Program-made: the position numbers and the translations under genes
Assembly: GCA_021234155.1 (NCBI GenBank)
Contig: JAJEKV010000040.1
Location: 11,861,072-11,925,071, forward strand
DNA from: Isoetes taiwanensis
Lineage: Eukaryota; Streptophyta; Lycopodiopsida; Isoetales; Isoetaceae
Length of the DNA: 64,000 bases
Direction: 5' to 3'
Shown: in pieces, positions 49,560-59,741 of the stretch
Numbering within the stretch: position 1 is the stretch's first letter
How the letters are laid out: every line of letters starts with the position of its first letter
The notes under the pieces: generated by a model
What the model was told of the DNA's origin: nothing
Databases searched by the model: none
Seen by the model: only the letters and a program-made list of their open reading frames with translations

Positions 49560-51130
49560 AGTTAGCATATCCAAATAACATCTCCCTAACATGTTCTTAA
49601 ATGAAAGTTAACCTTAATAATAACCTTAATAACCTATAATAACTTAATCTATAATAGTAATAAGTTAACCTATAATATATTAACTTATAATAACCTTAAA
49701 TGTTGTAACCTTAGAAACAACTTTAAAGCTTATTATAGGTTAGCACTTTTAAGGTTAGAAGTTTTAAGGTTAAAACTTCTAACCTTCAATAAATATAACC
49801 TTAAAACTTCTAAAACTTAAAACTTCTAAATTCAAATTCATAAACTTTTAAACTTATAACCTTATTTATGAACTTAAAAATATTAACCTTAACTAATAAC
49901 CTTAACTTATAAACCTTAAAACTATTAACTTTAACTTATTAACCTTAACTTATAACATTATAACTTATCACCTTAAAACTATTAACCTTAACTTATAACC
50001 TTAAAACTATTAACCTTAAATCTTATAACTTATAACCCTTGCAATAAATTTTCGCGGCAGTTATTATGGCGCGGTACGAATTTTTTAAAGCAGTTATTAT
50101 TTCCAGTTTACAATCCCTTTCGAACTTTTCCAGCTTTTCTGTCTCTCTTTCGAACTTCTCTTCTGGTGCGCTTTCGATCTTCTCTTTCGATCTTCTCTTC
50201 TGCTGCGCTTTCGAACTGCGCTTTCGAACTGTGCTTTTCGAACTGCGCTTTCGACCTATCTGCTTTCGAGCTTTTTGGCTATCTGCTTTCGAGCTTTTCT
50301 GGCTATCTATCTGCTTCAATCTAGGCGCTTCAATCTAGGCGCTTCAATCTGCTTCAATCTGCTTCAATCCCGAATTCTATCTGCTTCTCGGCTTCTATCT
50401 GTATTGTGTTCTTATTTTCGGCTTCTATCTGCTTTAAACTCGGCTTCTATATGCTTTAAACTCGGCTTTTCGAGCTTTTCGGCTTCTACAATCATCTGCT
50501 TTAGGGTTTTCGGCTCAAAGGTGTTTTCGGCTCAAAGGTTTGTAGGCTTTTTTGGCTTTTTTGGTTTTTCGGCTCTCTACAATCTCTCTGACTTTGAATA
50601 ACTTTGGTTTTTTGTGTTAAAGCTTCTCGGCTTCTCGGCTTCTCGGTTTCTTAAGGCTCAAATCATCTCCTATTGGCTTCTCGAATCAAATCAACTTTGG
50701 TTTTCGATCTTTTGGTTTCGGCTCGAAGGCAAAGGCTCAATTCTCGGGTACAGAACACAAATAGGTTAGTATTTCCTGTTATTTACATAAAGTAGTTATT
50801 TTACATAAAGCATGTTATTTACTTTTACATGCATCAGTCCTAAACTGCCCTACCACCTTCATATATAGATCCTGCTCTATGATCTTGTTATGTGATCTTG
50901 CCTATATGATCTGCTCTTATTCCATTTCACTAGCTCTTCCTCTATCTGTTCTAATTAATGATCTAAAATAATGAAGTAAATAATGATCTATGATCTATCT
51001 GCTCTATGATCTTGCTCTATGATCTATGATCTATGATCTATCTGCTCTATGATCTATGATCTATCTGCTGTATGATCTATCTGCTCTATGATCTTGCTTA
51101 TATGATTCTGATGTTTCTGCTCTTATTTCT
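49560..51130. repeat. Low-complexity block: three degenerate tandem arrays
   Basis: 49560-50035: units like 'ttataaccttaaaactattaacc'. 50100-50760: 'cttttcggcttctcgg' and 'ctttcgaactgcg' motifs. 50870-51120: 'ctatgatctatctg' units. It separates the divergent DUF7869 gene and the 51.5-kb locus. Open frames here are repeat artefacts. Confidence 0.75.
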
Positions 51131-51291
51131 TCCTCTATCTGCTCTAAATAATGAACTAAAACAATGAACTAAATATTGAACTAAACAAGGAGTATTATTA
51201 TTATATATCTGTTCTAACTGGCTTCATATTTTGAATTCTGCATTCTGCATTCTGCATTATGCATTCTGTTAGAATAATATGTAGAATGGGA

Positions 51292-51468
51292 GAAATCGCG
51301 CTTGGCGCATTTCTATTTTTGGGTTACGTTTTTCCACTAGGTTAATCAAAGCGCGCCAGGCGCGTTATTAGTTTGGCTTTTCTATTCCATACGGCTCTAT
51401 ACAAATCGCGCCAGGCGCGTGTGAAATAGATCTGTGAAAAAAACAAAGCAAACGCGCCTGGCGCGTTT
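51292..51468. repeat. GC palindrome cluster upstream of ORF 51551
   Basis: Four palindromes in 177 bp: 51292-51310 (cgcgcttggcgca), 51350-51366, 51402-51420 and 51451-51468. All have core GCGCCWGGCGC or a one-base variant, spaced ~50 bp apart in AT-rich DNA just before the first ORF. Confidence 0.9.
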
Positions 51469-51550
51469 TGAATTATGTATGTTCAGAATCGTTTTATGGG
51501 GAGAGTAATATATCATTTGCTAATTACTTAATTTCTCTCGTTCTAGTGCC

Positions 51551-51970
51551 ATGGATTTTCCTTATGCATGGACACTGGCTGATCGTAGTTCCAATACACT
51601 GGCTGGTTCTAGTTCAAATACACTTCCCCTGGACGACCATCAACTCTGGACCCTGTACAAGATATTACTTGATTGTGCAGTTCAAAACGTTCAAAGAGAG
51701 TTGGAGAATCCATTAGACAGTCTGTATCAGGGGCCATGGGAACACTTCCATCGCATCTCTGGACATATGCGGCTCCTCATGCTCTTAGTAAGGCTCATGC
51801 CAACAAATAAGTACGAGGATTTGATTTATAGTATCAAGGATCGATACAACACTCTGGTTTGGAGACTCGACATTCGCAGGGAAGATGAGGATGCTGTCAT
51901 ATCAGGGTGGTTCAGGTGGGACTTTTTGCGGTATTGGGCCGATGAAGTGGGCCTGTGTGACATATTGTAG
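51551..51970 (+). CDS. Unrecognised 139-aa ORF, first ORF of the palindrome locus
   Basis: From ATG (MDFPYAWTLADRSSN) to TAG, ending WADEVGLCDIL. It is helix-rich with many Trp, Leu and Arg, and has no signal peptide or membrane segment. It has no family match that I know. GC palindromes lie directly before it (51292-51468) and after its stop (51981, 52048). It may be a small gene of its own or the first exon of the larger locus to the right. Confidence 0.45.
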   Translation: MDFPYAWTLADRSSNTLAGSSSNTLPLDDHQLWTLYKILLDCAVQNVQRELENPLDSLYQGPWEHFHRISGHMRLLMLLVRLMPTNKYEDLIYSIKDRYNTLVWRLDIRREDEDAVISGWFRWDFLRYWADEVGLCDIL

Positions 51971-52091
51971 AGATAGAAAGAATTCGCGCCTGGCGCATTT
52001 TTGCAGAAGAAGAAATGTACATATACTTTTTTGGAATGTGAATACAAACTCGGCGCTGGCGCAATTTGTCACTATACTTTTACATCATTAG

Positions 52092-53082
52092 TTTATTATG
52101 TTTTTTTTATATGCAATGTCGAAAACATTGAATCCTGTGATGCCCTCCAGCCAGTATGACCAACCCCAAGAAACTACATATTTTCATTAATGTGTAGTTT
52201 CATGGGGTTGATAAGGAGCTAAAAGAACATCAAAGAATTCAAAATTCACAACATCACTTTGAGATGTTATGATATATTCATTTTTTTTTTGAATATCCAA
52301 ATATACATACCTTTTTCGGGACGTTCTTTTGGCCATGCTACAAATGTGCCCACGCTTTCACCAAGCTGTATACGCCCAGGGATGTCTTCTTGGAAGAGCC
52401 TCATCTTCATAATTGCGGTTTATAATAGAAATCTTCTGTAAACTGTTTCCAAGAGGAACACCATGACACATAGAACTTGGATTCGGATCTTGATTTTACA
52501 CAATCCTACTCGGCGCTTCAAGTTTCTTTGTTAAAAGATAGCATTCTTCTCATTAAGCGATAAAGAACCAGAATGCATTGTAAAAAATAGAGGACGAAAA
52601 ATAGAGAACAAGAGAATGCATTCAGAATGGAATCACACTCACCATAGTTCAGCAGACATCGAATGGGAATTGAAGGCGGCTCGATCGAATGGATTGAAGG
52701 CGGCTCGATCGATCGAATGGGATTGAACGAATCTTGATCGATCGAGCGGATCTTGGCGCTCGATAGTCGATTGTTCTTGGCGCTCGATAGTAGGAATGAT
52801 CTTGGGCGCCTCGATAGTACGTGGCCGATTAGGTGGTAGTAGATTGCCACATATGCGTTTCTTGAAATTAATAATTAATTGTTATCTTGAAATTGCACTA
52901 AAAAGAAAAACACAATTTAAATTTGTAAATGAGCGGGACGGGCGGTTAATTAAGGCGGTATAAATTTAAAAGGACGCGAATTTGAATTCACGATTTGTAA
53001 ATCGGCGGCCTAGATTATGAACGATACATATAAGTTCAAACCAAAACCCTGGGGATCTCATACTATCCGCACTTGCAGTTCT
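52092..53082. other. Spacer in the palindrome locus
   Basis: AT-rich. The section 52670-52815 has repeated 'ggcgctcgata' and 'gatcgatcga' phrases. It has no supported gene. An RGG-type exon starts at its right end. Confidence 0.5.
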
Positions 53083-56000
53083 ATGGCGTCTAGAGGATCT
53101 GGCCGCGGCCGAGGCGCTGGTAGAGGTGGGCGACAGCCCAAAGCACAAATCCCAAGCCTGGAGGCTGCTGAACAAGCAGAAAGCACAAATCCAACAAGCG
53201 TCTCAGGTAATTGATCTGTTTTTCTTTTGTAATTGATTTCTGTGTCCCTTTTTTTGTTAGGTTTTTAGGATGTTTTTAGGATGTATTTTCTGTGTATGCG
53301 TGTCTCTGTGTATTTTCTACCTTTTATATTGTTTCTGTGTCATTTCTACTGCTTTTACTACCTTGTTTTGTGTGTTTTTTGTTATAATCTTGCAGACTTG
53401 TTTGTTTATACTTTTGTTCTGTATTCTCCAGTTCTTTTGACAACTCTTTTTTGTAGCCTAGTATGTCTCTTATAAAAGAGAAGTGTCTGTAGGGCCCCTC
53501 TTAAAAACGCGCTCGGCGCGATTTATAATGTAGAGATGATTGTTTTTGGTTGTCTCTGCTACTTTTCCTGTGTACAATTTATGTTTTTTAAAGTAAGGCG
53601 TCTATCAAAACGCGCTTGGCGCGATTTCATTACTCACATGATTGTAACTTTCAGGATCTTCTAAAATTGTGAAAAGAAAAGCAAAGCTGCTTGAGGTCCG
53701 AGGACATCTGCCACAAGTAAAAACCAAGAACGGATGAAGATGTATCAGTTGCAGATTTGGCACACGTTGTGACCATTGACGATACGACCGGAATAATGAA
53801 GGCTCAGGTAGAGCCTCCATGTCCAGAAGAAGATCTACCAGAGGGCTCTGAATGGTATGTGGAGATCTTCAAGACTAGCGGAAAGACAGATCTGATTTTC
53901 ATGTCTAGAGTTAAGGAAACAGATCAAATGAAGAAACAAGGTATTCTCGATCACATGCGAAGAACGGGGACGATTCTTTACCGTTCCGTATTACTTGAAG
54001 CGGGTCGAAAAAAAAAAAAAAGTATTGAAGAAGTTAAATTCTTTGCAGTGCGGTTCCTTTAAAGAGGCGCCCTAAGAATGGATGAGGCCGCAGATAACCT
54101 CTTCAAATTTATTGGTCGGTGGTGATCTATTGACACCAAAACAATATGTGAAGGTCTCTCACCGTGAGGAGAGCAATCAAGTACAAGGCCGTCGGCTAGT
54201 GCGTACCTACAAGCTTTAAAAAGAGAAGGAAGATGCAAGTTCTAGAGCCAGGAAAAAACACCGGGCGTTCTAGGCATTACGGATATGACTAGTGATGATG
54301 ACAAGGCGAGACAGTTAGAGGCCATGAGCAAACTCAAGAAATATGCTGACAAGTATCCACTGGGCCTTAACTTCACACATCCTATCCATGTCGACAGGCT
54401 TTTCAGGTCCACGAAGGCTATGTTTGTCAGCAGAAGATACGACAAGCAGCACGCAATGGAAATAGTCAACAACATGATAGAAAACCCAGGACAGGTGCCA
54501 ATGCCGGCAGATGTGGTGCCTTTTGATATGAAGACGAAGAAGGTGTTGATATGGAATAAACTTGAAGATTTAATTGGCAACCTCGATATTCACTTCATGA
54601 TAATAGATGGCCAAATTGATTGGAGGCGTTGAAGGTTTTGATCAGATCAAGCACAAAAAACTGGAAATCAGTTATTCTATAGACTGTATTCAGTCAGAAA
54701 TTGCCGGTTCCTCAGTGGCTCAACAACAGCAGCAGAATTAGCCGAAATCAGCGCGCTACTGAATGACATGGGAAAGACATTCCTATACAAAAGGTATTTT
54801 ATTTTCCTACACATAGCGTTCCAAATCGGCGCCCGGGCAGCGTTTTTCGCTAATCGCGTATTTACAAAATGCGCTGGGCGATTTCTTCATATCGCATACA
54901 TGAAGAGATGTCAGCGCCCGGCGGCGTTTTTAAAATCGTGATTAGCGAAACGCGGGCGCTGGCTTTTATGTTGTTATTTGTGTGACGGATTTACAAGAAA
55001 CGCGCCTGGCGCGAATTCTTCATCGTGAAGAAATCGCGCCAGGCGCGTTTCTTGTAAATCCGTGGTTAGCAGTAGAGATTTTTTTACCCTGTCTATTTTT
55101 TTTTTATCTAACGGCCCATATTTTGCAGTCCGTATGTGGAGGCGATTCGCGACGCATTTCAGAACCAATGGATCGAATATGGAAAACCAATGCCGAGCCG
55201 GACAAAGGGCAATCTAAGAGTGCGAATTCAAATTACTAGAAAGGACACCGTGCCAAACCATAATGAGGACAAGACCAAGGGCACTAGATCAAAGAAGAAA
55301 AAGGGGATGCACAAGCCTGGCAACGAGAAGAGCAAAAGCGGTGCCAAAGGATGCCCTGTAAGATTGTTTTTCTTCTGACCAGGTATGGGAAAAGTGGAAC
55401 GAATTTTGGGACGCCTATTCGGAAAAGAAGTTGCCAGATTCGTATGGCAGGTTTCCTCCGCAAGATACGTCTATTTTTGATATACATATCACAGAAATGA
55501 GAAAGGCACAAGGATTGGATGATGCAGAATTAATCTCTGTTCTAGATAGTTGCATCAGAAAGGAAGTTATCTACAAGAAAACGTCTGCAGCAAAGCACTT
55601 GACATCTTTCGAAGATGCATGCGAATCGATAAAAAATATGAAAGTCCTGAAAAAAGCTGTTGGCGAAGAACTGCAAAGGCTCTCAGGAGACATGATGTTA
55701 TCAGAGATAGGCTTAATGCAAAAGTACAACGTATCTAATGATGACATTAAGAAATATGTATTTTGGTCAAAAGATTTTGTGAAGCAGCAAAAGGCGAAGA
55801 ATGTGGCAACTCTTAAGGGGATTCACACGAAAGTTCGTCGACCTAAAAAGAAAAGTTGCTTTGGTGAAGAAGGCGGTGATGAGAGGACTCGCCTTTTTCT
55901 ATAAGGTGTCCACTGGTTATAAGTGTGTTGTTGTGCGGAGGTGGGTGAAGGGCCAACCGACATCACTCTATTTGTTCTTGATAGCCGCGGGTAACGAGAT

Positions 56001-56947
56001 GGACAGGATGATTACAGCACCTTCTTCAACACATGCAGTGGTTTGACGACTGAGATGCATTATACTATCGTGACAGTTTGCCACTCCGACATGTCCTACG
56101 CATATGCACTAGCTGCTGCAAATGATGTCGAATGCATTAAAGTGATGAGGCAAGCAGTAATGATAGATGAGAACAAAGATAGTGAGTTTAGTACCGAAAG
56201 TAAGATCTCACATGTGCTAGTCCTTATGATAGCCATTATGGATGATAAAGAATATGAAAGACTCAAGGGGAAACCAGAAGGTGAGAAGATTGCTTGGCAG
56301 TGCTATCGGCTAGATGAACCCCTATTGAAAAATATTTTTTATGTCGAATCCAATGCTGAAGACAAAGGGAAGGAGACTGCAGATGTGGATGTGGACTTTG
56401 AAGAGGACGAAGAGGAAGAGGAAGAAAAGCTGGGTCGACCACGTCCTTAATTCACCAATCAAGTATGAGACTCTCTTGTGGCATATAAGGGAGAAATTTG
56501 AATAAGTCACGGGTTTTCTTTGGCCCTTCGAAGTTTTCTCGATTGAAGCCTTACGCCCTTTAGAGTCTACGTGTTGGGAGTTTCATGTTGGAGGTTATGT
56601 CGGGCGGGAAGCTCATGAAGCTAGCTAGGAAATGCCAAAGTGTGGTCTCTGATGGTCAAGCCAAGGACTTCCTTGATATTTTTTTCGAGAAAGTGCTAGA
56701 GGTGGCACCTAGGGGTCCGCTAGGTAGTGCAAAAACTAAAGCTTCCAGCTCTAAGTCCGAATTACCTCCAGATCTGGCTGCAGAGCGGGAAGAAATGAGA
56801 AAGCATCTAGAGGGCATAAAGAAGAATATCGACAAGCAGCAGCTTAACTATGCGGCCGAGAGTGTGCCTATCATTCCAATCACATTGGAAAATCCGATTG
56901 AAGTGGATGTAGGTAGCATAAGCGAAAGAAGACAAAATCCTAGATGA
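53083..56947 (+). CDS. Unrecognised multi-exon locus, coding blocks A-F (frames interrupted)
   Basis: Block A (53083-53206) starts MASRGSGRGRGAGRGG and ends at a GTAATT donor. Block B opens after an AG at 53655 and continues to ~54060 (includes PPCPEEDLPEGSEWYVEIFK). Block C, 54285-54632, reads KYADKYPLGLNFTHPIHVDR, RRYDKQHAMEIVNNMIENPG and HFMIIDGQ. Block D, 55126-55360, follows an AG and is Lys-rich. Block E, 55395-55904, is helical (KWNEFWDAYSEKK, WSKDFVKQQKAK). Block F, 56043-56450, includes YTIVTVCHSDMSYAYALAAA and a Glu/Asp tail; 56585-56947 (EVMSGGKLMKLARKC) may follow. The frame is broken at several points. Block C resembles ParB-like N-terminal folds (RR...I...P...IIDGQ). The whole is not a family I recognise. 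Confidence 0.45.
53507..53629. repeat. Two GC palindromes in the intron between blocks A and B
   Basis: 53507-53527 (acgcgctcggcgcgat) and 53609-53629 (acgcgcttggcgcgat), both inside the GT-AG interval 53207-53654. Confidence 0.85.
54802..55125. repeat. Intron packed with GC palindromes
   Basis: Donor AAAAG|GTATTT and acceptor TTTTGCAG|TCC bound an interval with at least six palindrome copies. Those at 54825-54960 are degenerate (tcggcgcccgggcagcg and relatives). The pair at 54995-55050 sits within a 79-nt inverted repeat (54985-55063; 38-nt arms, 3-nt loop, one or two mismatches). Confidence 0.85.
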
Positions 56948-57105
56948 TCAAAGTGGATTCGAAAGCTCGAGTCGGGTTAGCATAAAGAGTAATGAAGTAT
57001 CAACCATAGTTCAAACACTAAGTGATGTGGGTGACACTTACGGCGTAATCAAGAGGCAGTAGAGTAAGCTCATCATTGCGGATGTTGAGCGGGGAACTAG
57101 AAAGG

Positions 57106-57267
57106 TATGTTAATCAAACAGAAATGAAAATCGCGCCAGGTGCGATTTCAATTCTTCAAACAGAATTGAAAATCGCGCCAGGCGCGATTTCAATTCTTCA
57201 ATCGCGCCCGGTAGCGATTTCAATTTTTCTTTTCCTTGTCTCACAAGTGTGTGCTTTATTATTACAG
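57106..57267. repeat. Candidate intron with three GC palindromes
   Basis: The interval runs from GAAAG|GTATGT to TTATTACAG|ACC. It holds 'aaatcgcgccaggygcgattt' twice and a 'cgcgcccggtagcgat' variant, each followed by 'caattctt'. The 'gaaatgaaaatcgcgcc' / 'gaattgaaaatcgcgcc' units look like a local tandem copy. Confidence 0.85.
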
Positions 57268-58400
57268 ACCTAATCCGGTTTCCTCCAAAATTCGGTGTTC
57301 GATTTGAATGGAGTGCTCGCAAAAGCGTTACCTAAAGCACAATTCCCTTTATCATGGTATGCCGCGAGAAACCATTTGAGACATATCTGAAATGGGTATA
57401 TCGGCCAGTATATCGAAGGAGATGTTAGACCAAGCTTTTACTTTATTTCGTTGTGCAATTTGGTCGTCGATGGAGAATAGAAATATGAGGAAGTTTTGAG
57501 AGTAGTTCCCGAAGTTACATAGAGATTGGGCATCTGTTTGGGATCGAGCAAATGTAAGTCATTCAATAACCCGAAGGATCCTACAGTAAAAAAATATTTG
57601 TGAAATGCTTGGCGACATGATGGATGACTTGGGCGTTGAGGAGAAGGAAGACATCATTATAGTTGATGATGGCGCCTTGAAGTGTTGCTTCAATCAGTCC
57701 ACGATCACTAAATCCACCATCCTATCATCCACGAAGATTTTGACAAAGATGACTTCACGCCCGTTTTGTCGATTATCTTGCACGAAAAAGCTTCACAGGA
57801 AAAGCGGTCGAAGAGATACAAACACTATACACGCAACTTAATCGGACGGTTAAATTGGCGGGGACCTAGAGAAGATCGTTCTAGAAAGGGAACTTTTTTG
57901 ATATATATATATGTATCTGAGGAAATACACTTTCCAAAAAGTTTTGAATATGAAATATACTTTACACCAACCTCTTTCGAATATATATTGTGTTCTTATA
58001 TCAGCATTATTGGTTTACGTATGCGTATTGTTCTTTTATATTATGTGTATGGTTTGCTATACTTGCAATAATTTGTATGTATATACGAGTCAATAATTTA
58101 GGTGTCTATAAAACGCATTATGCATGAAATTGGCAAACCATCGACTTGGCTTCCATATACGCTTGTTATTATGGCACATTCTATTACGCGGATGAACCAT
58201 GCGGACCTCTGCAGTGCCTTGAGCTAGAAATAGAACCGGGACTGGCTTGATGTCGTTGCTATGAATCCGCCCGCTTCTATCCGATCCCTTTGATGTTGTA
58301 ATCCATCTTATATGGAATCCAGAGCATGGTTTGTTCATGATCGACAGGATCTCAGCACCGCCTGCAGCGCCTGTCGACGATGATTCGGATTAGTTTTTAA
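57268..58400 (+). pseudogene. Decayed 3' part of the palindrome locus
   Basis: Short coding-like stretches remain, such as IRFPPKFGVRFEWSARKS after the 57267 acceptor, MLGDMMDDLGVEEKEDIIIV (57605) and DDFTPVLSIILHEKASQEK in another frame (57740-57790). They fit a decayed continuation of the upstream blocks, but no stop codon or end can be assigned. Confidence 0.3.
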
Positions 58401-58439
58401 AGTTTATGTTCCACTATAATACGTTATTTATGCGAATAA

Positions 58440-58752
58440 AATCGCGCCACGCGCGATTTGACCCTTGAAAATCTCTGTTTTGTAGCAACTTGCTTGCTGT
58501 TATTTATTCGTAAAACACTACAATTTCAATGTTTAGATTTCGTTGTCGTCGGTGATTGTACGAATTAATAAGCAATTTCCTACTTTTTATATTGCCAACA
58601 TTCTTTCATAATATGGGTCATTTGCACCGAATATTTGGATGCCTTTGCATTTCAACATAAAATGCATCTTCCTAGCCCGAAAATGAACTCAATGCAAAAG
58701 TGTGGTTAATTCAATATAATGGTCAATAAAAGGCTTATATGGCGCGATTTTG
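58440..58752. repeat. Rightmost GC palindromes
   Basis: 58440-58462 (aaatcgcgccacgcgcgattt) and a half-site at 58739-58752. No further copy is seen to the right edge. Confidence 0.8.
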
Positions 58753-58969
58753 GAATAGACATAATCCCTGGTTGTGTGTTTTTTTTTGTTATTAATAATA
58801 ATAATATAGATACAGAGAGTCCCCACAATGGGACAAATAGGAAGCATTAGCGCTAGTATCCGGGATCTCTATGCATCAATGATGTGTGTGCTTAGGGAAG
58901 TCCTATTTCCACAACAACATAATAGAATCCCATGAAGGACCCTTAACATACTGGTTCTCGTGTTTATAG

Positions 58970-59560
58970 GCTGAGATCAGATCTCAGCCGTTGATTCCAC
59001 TGTTGTTAATACTTAGTAACATTCCACTGGCCCAAAATTTCTACTCTCATTCACTCTGTTTCTTGTAACATCCTAGGGTGTTACAGCAATTCCTTATAAC
59101 ATCCTTGGGTGTTATCGCAGATCGATGGTTTTCAAGAGCTTTTGGAGTAGGAAGCTTGATGTTCGAGCTAGCTATGGCAGTTCCATTCAAAGCTGAGCTA
59201 TGGCAGCAACCAGAAGAGGCTTCCGGCCCTGCTTCTGGTGCCCCTGCATTTGCTGCATACATCCGTTGCCACAGCCCATGATTCTTGCCACATCCCCTGC
59301 TTCCGACCCTAAGATGCCATCGCAGAAGAGTCTTCACAGATTCTGGCCCCTACTTCATTCCGGCGCTTTTAGACTGCTGCAGAATCTTCATAAATGCTAT
59401 CATATTCAGCGTCCCATTCCGGTACTTCGGCTTCCGGCGCTCCGGCTTCCGACGCCAAGCTCCTCGAACAAACCCTCTGAATAGCAAACCCTCGAACCAG
59501 AGCGTTAAGGGCGATAAGTAATAACGCCCTGGCCCTCGGGCAGCCAGGGCGTTATCTACA
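58970..59560. repeat. Repeat family R2, copy 2
   Basis: Shares 'gatctcagccgttgat', 'agtaacatt' and 'ctggccca' with 26466-26955. It ends in an inverted repeat at 59521-59556 (taacgccctggc / gccagggcgtta). 'gtaacatcctagggtgtta' and 'ataacatccttgggtgtta' at ~59065-59115 form a local duplication. The interior shows no supported gene. Confidence 0.6.
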
Positions 59561-59741
59561 CCATAATATTGTACTAAAATACAATAGTTCATTCAGTGCT
59601 CAAAATTTTTTGCAATGCACCAAAGTCCACTATGGTGTATTAGTGGGCAATAAATTATGGGTTGGCTAGAAAATTTATTTGTACGCCACCTGAAGGAAAT
59701 ATTGTTAAAACGGATATTGTTGAGTTAGTAGTGTGTCAGGG

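Noticed and set aside
50066-50601. Overlapping plus ORFs and a basic minus ORF
   Set aside because: They follow the period of the degenerate 'ttcggcttctcgg' and 'ctttcgaact' repeats, not a gene.
51292-58752. GC palindromes as a CRISPR array
   Set aside because: The copies are irregularly spaced, differ in sequence, lie in plant-type introns and have no cas-like genes.
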